Below are positions 7,722 through 14,196 of a stretch of DNA of 23,933 bases, one piece after another (within the stretch, counting starts at the first letter, position 1; each line of letters begins with the position of its first letter). The stretch comes from a virus. The DNA is taken from positions 1 to 23,933 of IMG/VR virus record IMGVR_UViG_3300043357_000058; one strand, written 5' to 3'. The notes below the pieces were generated by a model that had not been told where the DNA came from, made no database searches, and was given only the letters and a program-made list of their open reading frames with translations. A program made the translations under genes and the position numbers.

Positions 7722-8162
7722 GTGAGCGACGACGTCAAATGCACAGTCCGCGGACTCAACGAACTCGGACAACAGCTGGGGGAGAACTCCGTCGTGGTCA
7801 TCCGGCGGGTTCTACGACGTGTAGAGAAAGAGTGCGGGAAGATTTGGATTGACGCTATGGAGGAACGGGCTCCTGTTGATAAGGGGAACCTAAAGGAGAG
7901 CATCACCTACGAGACCGAGTCAACTCCGACAGGAATGACGCTGTACGTAGGGCCGGGCCCAGAAGCTTGGTACGGCTCGATGCAAGAGTATGGCACGCGG
8001 TTTCAGCAGGCTCAACCTTGGGCGCGTCCAGCATTCGAAGCTACACAAGAAGCGGTCGTGGACAAATTCGGAGACGTCCTGGCAGAAGAGCTGCAAACGT
8101 TAGAGAAGCAGAAAGCGGCGGTGCTGGAAGTAGTCCGGGCCCAGTTGTTTGGTGGGGAGTAA
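7722..8162 (+). CDS. HK97 gp10-like head-tail joining / tail completion protein
   Basis: This 146-residue protein has the gp10 family pattern: LNELGQQL near the start, a long amphipathic helix, RAPVDKGNLKESI (the most conserved block), a beta region TLYVGPGPEAWYGSMQEYGT and the helical PWARPAFEATQEAVVDKF. Such proteins cap the proximal end of the tail tube. The start is GTG; a GGAGG (7705-7709) sits 12 bases upstream, which is long, and no better start keeps the conserved N-terminus, so coupling with the preceding gene 5 bases away is likely. The C-terminal 30 residues are charged and helical. Confidence 0.82.
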   Translation: MSDDVKCTVRGLNELGQQLGENSVVVIRRVLRRVEKECGKIWIDAMEERAPVDKGNLKESITYETESTPTGMTLYVGPGPEAWYGSMQEYGTRFQQAQPWARPAFEATQEAVVDKFGDVLAEELQTLEKQKAAVLEVVRAQLFGGE

Positions 8163-8166
8163 GCAG

Positions 8167-8586
8167 ATGAGTCTTGAAACAGGAATTTATCAAGAAATGA
8201 AAAGCGACACCGGGGTCGCCTCCTTGGTGGGGAACAGAATCTTTGGATCGCGTTTCCCCGGCAATACCACCAAGCCGACGCTGCCGGCCATCGTGTACTT
8301 CACTTACTGGAGCGACACCATAAGGGCACTCGACGGCCCAGCCGCCCTGCGCTTCAAGAAGGTTCAGATCGATTGCTATGGCGAGAAATACCCCGACGCT
8401 GTAGAGCTGGCAGACGCAGTGCGTGTTCTGTTTGAGGGGTTCAAGGGCACTCTCACCAACGGTGTGGTCGTTCAGTCCGCAGAGATTCAGAGCGAGCAAG
8501 ACTTCACGCAAGAGCCGGGTCATCCCACTCAGGGCTTCGTATACCGGCGCATTCTAGAGATTGTTTTCCGCTACGTCGAATCCTAA
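8167..8586 (+). CDS. Tail completion protein, DUF3168 / gp17-like
   Basis: This 139-residue protein shows the DUF3168 pattern: GIYQEMKSDTGVASLVGNRI, TLPAIVYFTYWSD, KKVQIDCYGEKYPDAVELAD, then a helix and a strand-rich end with YRRILEIVFRYVES. Members of the family terminate the tail tube or form the tail-to-head interface. The ATG at 8167 is chosen because GGGGAG (8154-8159) lies 7 bases upstream; an in-frame alternative at 8149 would overlap the previous gene and lacks a ribosome site. It is the last gene before a 111-bp leader to the tail tube. Confidence 0.82.
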   Translation: MSLETGIYQEMKSDTGVASLVGNRIFGSRFPGNTTKPTLPAIVYFTYWSDTIRALDGPAALRFKKVQIDCYGEKYPDAVELADAVRVLFEGFKGTLTNGVVVQSAEIQSEQDFTQEPGHPTQGFVYRRILEIVFRYVES

Positions 8587-8697
8587 GTTCTCGCAAAAAC
8601 CAATTATCTAAATACCTAAGTAGAAGGGTGAACACCACGGCACCCCGAACACTGTGGAAGATACGGCCCAGACCACACCAAGACAAGGACAACCATC
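8587..8697 (+). promoter_or_regulatory. Leader of the tail tube gene
   Basis: This 111-bp gap starts with an AT-rich stretch (8593-8620) containing TTATCTAAATACC, which resembles the AT-rich stretch TTTTAGAAATACC in the capsid leader (945-957). It ends with an AAGGA ribosome site 7 bases or so before the tail tube ATG, in a context (AAGGACAA) also seen before the capsid start. No confident -35 box is present. It may hold a promoter or processing site that gives the tail tube its own expression level. Confidence 0.35.
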
Positions 8698-9123
8698 ATG
8701 AGCGGAACACCATTTACAGGCTACGGCCTACAGTTCAAGTACGAATCCTCACCTTCACCACTCACCTTCCTCGCAGTGGACAAGGTGCAGAAAGTCACCA
8801 TGCCTGCGATCAAGATCGACACGGCGGAGGTGACAGCAATGGACTCTCCCAATCGCAGCAAGCAGTTCATCGCCACCATCCAGGACAACGGCGAAGTGAC
8901 TGTGCAGGGCGTCTTCGTCCCCGGCAACGCGTCTCAGATTGCTCTCAAGGCACTCGCTGACTTCACCGAGCACCAATTTGAAGTGGTTCTTCCCAATTCT
9001 CTCGGGACCTACACCTTCACGGCACTCCTGGTGGAGTGGAACCTCGGCACACACGAGCTCACCAAGGCTGCGGAGTTCACTGCGAAGCTGAAGATCTCCA
9101 CCGACGTGATTGCGTTCGCCTAA
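8698..9123 (+). CDS. Major tail tube protein
   Basis: This 141-residue protein fits the tail tube class: a short N-terminal arm (GTPFTGYGLQFKYESSPSP), a beta-sandwich core with KVTMPAIKIDTAEVTAMDSP, IATIQDNGEVTVQGVFVPG, and a closing TAAEF/LKISTDV strand pair. Hexameric rings of this protein stack to form the tube. Position between the connector block and the chaperone pair is the standard siphovirus order and is the main support. The ATG has AAGGA about 8 bases upstream. The gene is isolated by leaders of 111 and 74 bp on either side, unlike its tightly packed neighbours, as expected for a protein needed in many copies. Confidence 0.82.
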   Translation: MSGTPFTGYGLQFKYESSPSPLTFLAVDKVQKVTMPAIKIDTAEVTAMDSPNRSKQFIATIQDNGEVTVQGVFVPGNASQIALKALADFTEHQFEVVLPNSLGTYTFTALLVEWNLGTHELTKAAEFTAKLKISTDVIAFA

Positions 9124-9197
9124 TCGTCTGGCCCTTTGCGTAAGGCACGGAGCACTCATAGACAAACTCCGTTCCTACCGGGCCGTCGGAGGAATCC
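9124..9197 (+). promoter_or_regulatory. Nested inverted repeats between tail tube and chaperone genes
   Basis: An outer repeat GGCCC (9130-9134) / GGGCC (9180-9184) encloses a 6-bp stem ACGGAG (9147-9152) / CTCCGT (9167-9172). The segment also carries GAGCACTCATA (9150-9160), identical to 958-968 in the capsid leader. A strong GGAGG (9188-9192) serves the next gene. There is no T-run, so this looks more like an RNA structure that separates or stabilises transcripts than a classical terminator. Confidence 0.4.
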
Positions 9198-9572
9198 ATG
9201 CTGACATTAGAACAAGCCATTGAAAACGTCCTCACTTTTGAATTGAAGACTGCCGAGGGAGCAAAAACCTACAACCTCGTGTTGAACTTCGACGCCATCA
9301 TCAACGCCGAAGGCCTCACCGGCATCAACTTCGCCGTGCCCTTCAACTGGCAGAAGCTATCCGCTGCCAACCTCTCCGTCATCCTGTGGTGCTCCATGCT
9401 GAAGTACCAACCCGAGGTCACTCTGGAAAACGTCCGGGAGTGGATACCCCCGGCTAATTACGCCGACATTTTCGCGGCTCTCATAGAGCTATGCCATCCG
9501 GGGTTCGTGGAACGGTGCGTGGAGGCTTTTAAGAAGACAGAAGCGGGGGAAAACCAGCCAAGTGCGGTGTAA
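9198..9572 (+). CDS. Tail assembly chaperone, short form (lambda gpG analogue)
   Basis: This 124-residue protein is mostly helical after an N-terminal strand pair (LTFELKTAEGAKTYNLVLNF) and has a conserved-looking LSVILWCSMLKYQPEVTLEN block. It is called from position: between tail tube and tape measure, and followed by a -1 frame extension, as with lambda G and G-T. The chaperone coats the tape measure protein and recruits tail tube subunits, and is absent from the finished tail. The ATG has GGAGG 5 bases upstream. The last codons (GCG GGG GAA AAC) contain the candidate slippery run. Confidence 0.8.
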   Translation: MLTLEQAIENVLTFELKTAEGAKTYNLVLNFDAIINAEGLTGINFAVPFNWQKLSAANLSVILWCSMLKYQPEVTLENVREWIPPANYADIFAALIELCHPGFVERCVEAFKKTEAGENQPSAV

Positions 9573-9602
9573 ACCCCATCGAGCAAGAGCCGACGACTTG
9601 GC
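9545..9602 (+). promoter_or_regulatory. Programmed -1 frameshift site with downstream stem
   Basis: The run GGGGGAAAAC (9545-9554) lies near the end of the short chaperone. The -1 frame is closed by TAA at 9530-9532 and the zero frame by TAA at 9570-9572, so the shift must occur between them. A 7-bp stem GCCAAGT (9557-9563) / ACTTGGC (9596-9602) begins 3-5 bases after the run, a normal distance for a stimulatory structure. In the zero frame the codons are GGG GAA AAC. The heptamer GGGAAAA is therefore not in the standard X XXY YYZ register; slippage of GGG-GAA onto GGG-GGA (one G-U pair) is the simplest route. Confidence 0.72.
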
Positions 9603-9994
9603 AAGAAATTTGGGCGATAGCGAAGTACGACCTGGGTTTGTCGGTGTCGGAGTTCGGGCAACTGACTCCGGCTATGTACGCGGCCCTGAGGAAGAGACGA
9701 ACGGTGGAGTTTCGCTACCAGAAATATCTGGCAGGCATCGGCGCGAGCACGGCGCATAACTTGGCCGTGGCGCATGCCGGGGGTGATAGCTGGCGAGGCC
9801 CGCTGGATTATGTGGGAGTAGCGGCTGAGGACGACAAGTTCGCAGATTTGCGACAGAACCTCATCGCCCTGTTTGGTAACAAGAACGCACCAGCCGGCAA
9901 GAGGGAGTTCTTCATTGATCGCATCGTGTCGGGTGGTCGCTATACGAAAGAAGAAGTAACGAGTTTGTTTGAAGAGATGTTCCCGGAGTCGTAA
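9551..9994 (+). CDS. Tail assembly chaperone, frameshift extension (lambda T analogue)
   Basis: The -1 frame is open from 9533 to the TAA at 9992-9994 and has no ribosome site or good start of its own (first candidate TTG 9638). Read from the slip site it gives KPAKCGVNPIEQEPTTWQEI and then YDLGLSVSEFGQLTPAMYAAL, the pattern of lambda T-type proteins, which recognise the tape measure. The following 90 residues, including a charged C-terminus rich in acidic residues and ending MFPES, have a helical look. The product is expected as a fusion to the preceding protein, made at low level. The start given is the first -1 codon after a GGG-GAA slip. The stop overlaps the tape measure ATG by one base. 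Confidence 0.78.
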   Translation, partial: KPAKCGVNPIEQEPTTWQEIWAIAKYDLGLSVSEFGQLTPAMYAALRKRRTVEFRYQKYLAGIGASTAHNLAVAHAGGDSWRGPLDYVGVAAEDDKFADLRQNLIALFGNKNAPAGKREFFIDRIVSGGRYTKEEVTSLFEEMFPES

Positions 9995-12276
9995 TGCCAA
10001 ATGTCGGAAAGCTGATTGTTGATCTGGAGGCGAATACAGCGACCTTCACCGGCCCTCTCGCTAATGCTGAACGGCTGGCGCGGGGTAACGCAAAGGGCAT
10101 CCAGGACGCCTTCAACGGCATGGACTTCGGTTCGGCTCGCGGCGGAATCATGGTCATTGACGAGCTGATTGGCATTCACATCCCTCGTCACGTTACAGCT
10201 CTTATCGCACAGATGCCCCTCTTGGGCGCGGCCATGGAAATGGCATTCCCTCTCCTCGCTGTTGTCGCCGTAGGCAAAGCCATCTTTGAATTCTTAGAGA
10301 AGATGCACACAGAGACCGAAAAACTAACAGAAGATCAAAGCAAATTCCAAGTTGCCACATTTAACGCATTCAACGCGCTCGAGCAAAAGCTCCTCGAGGC
10401 GGGCATCCATTCGGATGAGCTGCACCACAATCATCTCGCGGCTCTAAAAAAGCAGCTTGAGCTAATCAACACACAGAGCATGCAAGAGTTGGTTCACTCG
10501 TTTGGGCTGATTGCCACCGCAGCAGACGCGGTTTTCAAGGACCTGGAATCCCACTGGTACACATCCGGGGTTGGCTCCACAGGTGCGAAGAATGCCCTTA
10601 CCCAGTTCAAGACGCAATACGAAGCGTTGCTCGCACAAGGCAAGAATACAGAGGCGTCCGATTTGTTAGCAGGGACGCGGAAGAGTGCCGAACACATTCT
10701 GGAGATGCAAAAGCAGTACCAGGACAATCTGGCTCAGTACGGTGACGGAGTATTCAAAGCCCCGACACACGTTGGAGACTTGGCGAAGTTTCGCGAAGCG
10801 GACAACGCGCTCAAAGCGGCGGGCGTAGGTGTCACAGAGAGAGAAGTCCAAGCGCAACAAGCCTTGGTGAACGCGCTCCAAGCTCAAGTGAAAATTGAAG
10901 CTGATGTTGCGGCCCTAAAAAAGGTCAAGACAGGGAACGCGGATGCTGACACCACTCAAAAGGTAATCGATGAGAAAGAGAGAGAGTGGGCTGAAACCAA
11001 GAAGGTTTCTGATGCTGAGACCAAAGAGGCCCTCGCGCAATACGAGGTGCTGTACAAGCAGGGTCGCATATCTGCGGAGCAACTCGGGCATCTCAAACAA
11101 GCTGCGCTGGACGCTCAATATCAGGCGGAGATGGAACACCTTGAAAAGATCAAGGCGTTAGAGGCCAGCCGTCCTGACCTTCAAAAGAAAGTTGAAGCCG
11201 AGGAGACGGCTCTTACGGCGGCGCATAACACTCAGATTCTTGATGGCTACGTTAAGACCATGGATGAGCAGAAGAAGCTTCTGTTGGATTTTGACAAGTT
11301 CAATCAGGGGGTCACTCAGAAGCAGGAAGCAGAAGCCAAGAAAGCGGTTGACGAGGCAATTAAGACGGCGGCTGCCAAGAACAAAGCCCTGCTCATCGAC
11401 GCGGCTCTGATCCAGGGCGAGGGTAACCGTCGCATCGCGCAATTGGATAAGGAGATTGCAGACCTCAACCGTCTGATCGCGCAATACCACTTGCAGGGCG
11501 ACGCGGCGAAGAACGTCTACGCGGCTATTCACCAGCTATCACTCCAGCGTCAGAAGGATATAGACGAGGAGGCACGACGCAGCGGCAAGCTCGGGCCGAT
11601 CATGCGCGCCACCATGAACGAGATGATCGCCGACGGGCAACAGTGGAAGTTGAAAGTGGCTGATCAGTTCAAAATGAGCGTTGGCGAAATGAACACCGCC
11701 CTCGCCAACTTCGCCGCCACAGGCAAATTGGACTTGCAGAGCTTAGTACAGAACGCTGTCCAAGGTTTCATCATGATGGCCCTTCAGTACGGAGAGTCCG
11801 AACTCATCATGTACGCGATCAAGCATCTGGGTAAGACCAAAGACGCTGCCAGTACGGCAGGGACCATGACGGCTCTCGGACTTCAAGCTAACGCTTTGGC
11901 CATGGCTACCATACCACCTCCCGCAGGAGAAGCCGCTGGAGCAGCCATTCAAGGAACCATCGCTGGCATGACGGGAATAGCTTCTGGAGCCATGCTGATG
12001 CATCTGGGAGGCGTAGTTCCCGGCACCGGCAACGGCGACATCGTTCCCGCGATGTTGGAACCCGGCGAGCGTGTTCTGACTCGCGAAGAGAACAGAGCAT
12101 TCACGAGCAACGCGACATCGACCAAATCCGACGGTGGGCCTAAATCCGTCACCATCAATCCTACGGTACACGTGCCACCGGGCGGGTCGGCGAAAGAGTT
12201 TGAACGGTACATGGAAAATGCGGTGGATCGCGCTCTGCGCAGTCACGCCAGAAGGCGCGGTTTGAGGCTGAACTAA
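9994..12276 (+). CDS. Tape measure protein
   Basis: At 760 residues this is a fairly short tape measure; at about 1.5 angstrom per residue it would set a tail near 110 nm. After an N-terminal domain, residues 64-100 form a hydrophobic segment (LIAQMPLLGAAMEMAFPLLA). Residues 100-560 are long charged helices with extensive coiled coil. A second Ala/Gly/Met-rich hydrophobic stretch (about 620-680) precedes the usual C-terminal motif GGVVPGTGNGDIVPAMLEPG with ERVLTREEN. This protein fixes tail length and is ejected with DNA. No lysozyme or peptidase domain is evident. A GGAG lies about 5 bases before the ATG, which overlaps the previous stop. Confidence 0.92.
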   Translation: MPNVGKLIVDLEANTATFTGPLANAERLARGNAKGIQDAFNGMDFGSARGGIMVIDELIGIHIPRHVTALIAQMPLLGAAMEMAFPLLAVVAVGKAIFEFLEKMHTETEKLTEDQSKFQVATFNAFNALEQKLLEAGIHSDELHHNHLAALKKQLELINTQSMQELVHSFGLIATAADAVFKDLESHWYTSGVGSTGAKNALTQFKTQYEALLAQGKNTEASDLLAGTRKSAEHILEMQKQYQDNLAQYGDGVFKAPTHVGDLAKFREADNALKAAGVGVTEREVQAQQALVNALQAQVKIEADVAALKKVKTGNADADTTQKVIDEKEREWAETKKVSDAETKEALAQYEVLYKQGRISAEQLGHLKQAALDAQYQAEMEHLEKIKALEASRPDLQKKVEAEETALTAAHNTQILDGYVKTMDEQKKLLLDFDKFNQGVTQKQEAEAKKAVDEAIKTAAAKNKALLIDAALIQGEGNRRIAQLDKEIADLNRLIAQYHLQGDAAKNVYAAIHQLSLQRQKDIDEEARRSGKLGPIMRATMNEMIADGQQWKLKVADQFKMSVGEMNTALANFAATGKLDLQSLVQNAVQGFIMMALQYGESELIMYAIKHLGKTKDAASTAGTMTALGLQANALAMATIPPPAGEAAGAAIQGTIAGMTGIASGAMLMHLGGVVPGTGNGDIVPAMLEPGERVLTREENRAFTSNATSTKSDGGPKSVTINPTVHVPPGGSAKEFERYMENAVDRALRSHARRRGLRLN

Positions 12277-12876
12277 ATGTCAAACATCACAATCAATCCG
12301 GCATGGGGAATGACCAAGACTCCGAGGTTCAACACGACTCCGCAGGAGACGGCTGCGAACCAAGGGAATGTCTACGTCGCGAATATGAGCACCCCGGCCT
12401 GGGACTTCAAGATGACTGTCCCTTTGCTTACGGGCCGGATTGACGATCCCACATCACCCATCGCAATGCTCCTCGGATTGTTTGTAGAGGCTAAGGGCGG
12501 AGCGGGCAATTTCACCTTCATGGATCCTCGCGACCACGCAGTCTCGAACTACCAGTTCGGCACAGGCGATGCGTCGTCCAAAGTGTTCCAGCTGACCCGG
12601 CCCATCGGCGCAAGTTTTGAATGGGTGCAGAATGTCGCGGGCACCCCGACGATCTATATCAACGGCACTCCGAAGACTCCAACCACTGACTACACCATTG
12701 ACGATAAGGGAATCGTCACATTCGCCAGCGCACCAGCGGCGGCGGCGGTTCTGGCATGGTCTGGTGATTTCCAGTATCTGCTTCGCTTCACGCAAGACAG
12801 CTTGGCCGACCTGACTTTGTTCTTCGAGGGCTCTTGGATGCTGTCAACACTGGAGCTCGAATCGGTGACCAGATAG
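12277..12876 (+). CDS. Distal tail / tail-tip protein, DUF2460 (GTA ORF12-like)
   Basis: This 199-residue protein resembles the DUF2460 family (TIGR02217-like): a start with RFNTTPQETAANQGNVYVAN, a strand WDFKMTVPLLTGRI, a helix IAMLLGLFVEAKGGAGNFTF followed by MDPRDHAVSN, and a middle beta region with VFQLTRPIG and TIYINGTPKTP. The family is the distal tail protein of the Rhodobacter gene transfer agent and many phages, where it makes the ring joining tube to baseplate hub. It starts directly after the tape measure stop and ends directly at the next start. Identification rests on the motifs plus the following DUF2163 and NlpC/P60 genes in the GTA order. Confidence 0.82.
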   Translation: MSNITINPAWGMTKTPRFNTTPQETAANQGNVYVANMSTPAWDFKMTVPLLTGRIDDPTSPIAMLLGLFVEAKGGAGNFTFMDPRDHAVSNYQFGTGDASSKVFQLTRPIGASFEWVQNVAGTPTIYINGTPKTPTTDYTIDDKGIVTFASAPAAAAVLAWSGDFQYLLRFTQDSLADLTLFFEGSWMLSTLELESVTR

Positions 12877-13758
12877 ATGAGCGACCTAACACTCTTCAAC
12901 AAATACGAACCTGATCTTTTCACGATCACACTCCCAACAGGGACAGTGCTCCGAACGACTTCGCACCAGCAGGACATCGTAACCGGGGGCAACACGTACT
13001 ACGCGACGAAATACGGCAAGTGGGAACGCGACAGCATCAAATCCGAGCCCAACACGGTGACCGAGGTTGACATCACCCTGACCGCCGATACCAGCGTCCT
13101 GTTCCCCGGCACAAGCAAGCCGATGCTCTGGGTCTCGAAGCTATTCACGCGTTCCACAGTGAAGATTGTCACGGCGTCGCTCGCGCTCCCGACTACGCAA
13201 GGCCCGCTGGACAAGGAAATGACCATCGCGGCCTCCAAGACGGTGTTCATCGGTCAGGTGACGGTGCCCAGCTTGGTGAGCACCCATACAACTCTGAAGT
13301 GCGCGGATATGGGATACCTCGGCCTCAAGCCTTGGCCCATTCGCGTCATTTGCGCGGGCTGTCCCTTCACTCTGTTCGATAGAGGATGCAAGCTCAATTC
13401 CGCCGACTTTGTTGTTCACTGCACCGTGAAAACTGGAAGTACTCCGACGAACATCATTGTGACCTCGGCCCTCGGCTCGGTCGGCAATGACTCACTGCCG
13501 TATTCCAGAGGCTTCATCGTCCCGACATCGGGTGAAGCAACGGGCTGGCGGATCACCGTGAACAAGCAGACGGACTCGACACATCTTGAGTTGGCGCCAT
13601 TCGTTCTGGAGCTCGCCGTGGGCGACACGTTTGACCTGTTCCCCGGCTGCGATGGCCAGAAAGCAACTTGCGAATTTAAATTCAGCAACCTCGATAACTA
13701 TGGAGGAATGCCGGACATCCCCGGCCCGCCAGCTGCGTTGAGCGGGACAGGTAGCTAA
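12877..13758 (+). CDS. Tail hub protein, DUF2163 / BR0599 family (GTA ORF13-like)
   Basis: The 293-residue protein has an N-terminal DUF2163-type beta domain (1-150) and a C-terminal BR0599-type end with PGCDGQKATCEFKFSNLDNY (257-275) and GGMPDIPG. Seven cysteines are present; Cys162 and Cys171 (in CPFTLFDRGC) together with Cys258 and Cys265 sit where the family keeps four conserved Cys. In lambda gpL and in GTA hubs the equivalent region is associated with an iron-sulfur cluster, so one is likely here, by analogy. The hub closes the tail tube above the tip. The ATG abuts the previous stop (TAG ATG). GTA-like gene order on both sides supports the call. Confidence 0.85.
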   Translation: MSDLTLFNKYEPDLFTITLPTGTVLRTTSHQQDIVTGGNTYYATKYGKWERDSIKSEPNTVTEVDITLTADTSVLFPGTSKPMLWVSKLFTRSTVKIVTASLALPTTQGPLDKEMTIAASKTVFIGQVTVPSLVSTHTTLKCADMGYLGLKPWPIRVICAGCPFTLFDRGCKLNSADFVVHCTVKTGSTPTNIIVTSALGSVGNDSLPYSRGFIVPTSGEATGWRITVNKQTDSTHLELAPFVLELAVGDTFDLFPGCDGQKATCEFKFSNLDNYGGMPDIPGPPAALSGTGS

Positions 13759-13761
13759 GAA

Positions 13762-14196
13762 ATGATGAGTCAAGACCAAACCGATGCCCTGCTGGCGGAA
13801 GCAAAACGCTGGCTCGACACTCCATATCACCCGCACGCTCGTGTGCGCGGTGCAGGGGTAGACTGCGCCCAACTTTTGATCGGAGTCACCGAGGGAGCAG
13901 GGGTGCTCTCGCGGGTCACTATACGGCAAGGTTACAGCACCGTCGTACCACAGGGCACCGAGTACGTTGATGTCATCCTCCAGCACTGCGACGAGATCAC
14001 CGAGAACGAAGTGCAGCCCGGCGACCTGGCCCTCTATAAGACGAGCCACGGATGGATGCACTCGGCAATCGTTGTGCGCTGGCCCGATTACGTGATTCAC
14101 GCAACCGAGAAGCGCGGTGTGATCGCCTCACATGGCACGGAAGATTTTCTGCGTGGTAAGCCTCGTCGGTTCTTCCGCCTCAAAGGTGGCCTGTAA
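13762..14196 (+). CDS. NlpC/P60-family cell-wall peptidase of the tail tip (GTA ORF14-like)
   Basis: This 144-residue protein has the NlpC/P60 catalytic layout: GVDCAQLLIGV with nucleophile Cys35, then WMHSAIVV with His100, and YVIHATEK with the third polar residue His113. A helix (residues 5-20) and a TPYHPHARVRGAG segment precede the Cys, and LQPGDLALY-like VQPGDLALYKT (85-94) lies before the His, as in the family. Phage members cleave peptidoglycan peptide bonds during DNA entry or assemble as part of the hub. Two adjacent ATGs (13762 and 13765) are possible starts and neither has a good ribosome site. It abuts the tail tip gene (TAA ATG). Confidence 0.88.
   Translation: MMSQDQTDALLAEAKRWLDTPYHPHARVRGAGVDCAQLLIGVTEGAGVLSRVTIRQGYSTVVPQGTEYVDVILQHCDEITENEVQPGDLALYKTSHGWMHSAIVVRWPDYVIHATEKRGVIASHGTEDFLRGKPRRFFRLKGGL

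Noticed and set aside
9638-9994. The T-like chaperone frame as an independent gene starting at TTG 9638
   Set aside because: There is no ribosome site, the frame stays open far upstream, and a slippery run with a stem lies in the right place, so a frameshift fusion is the better explanation.
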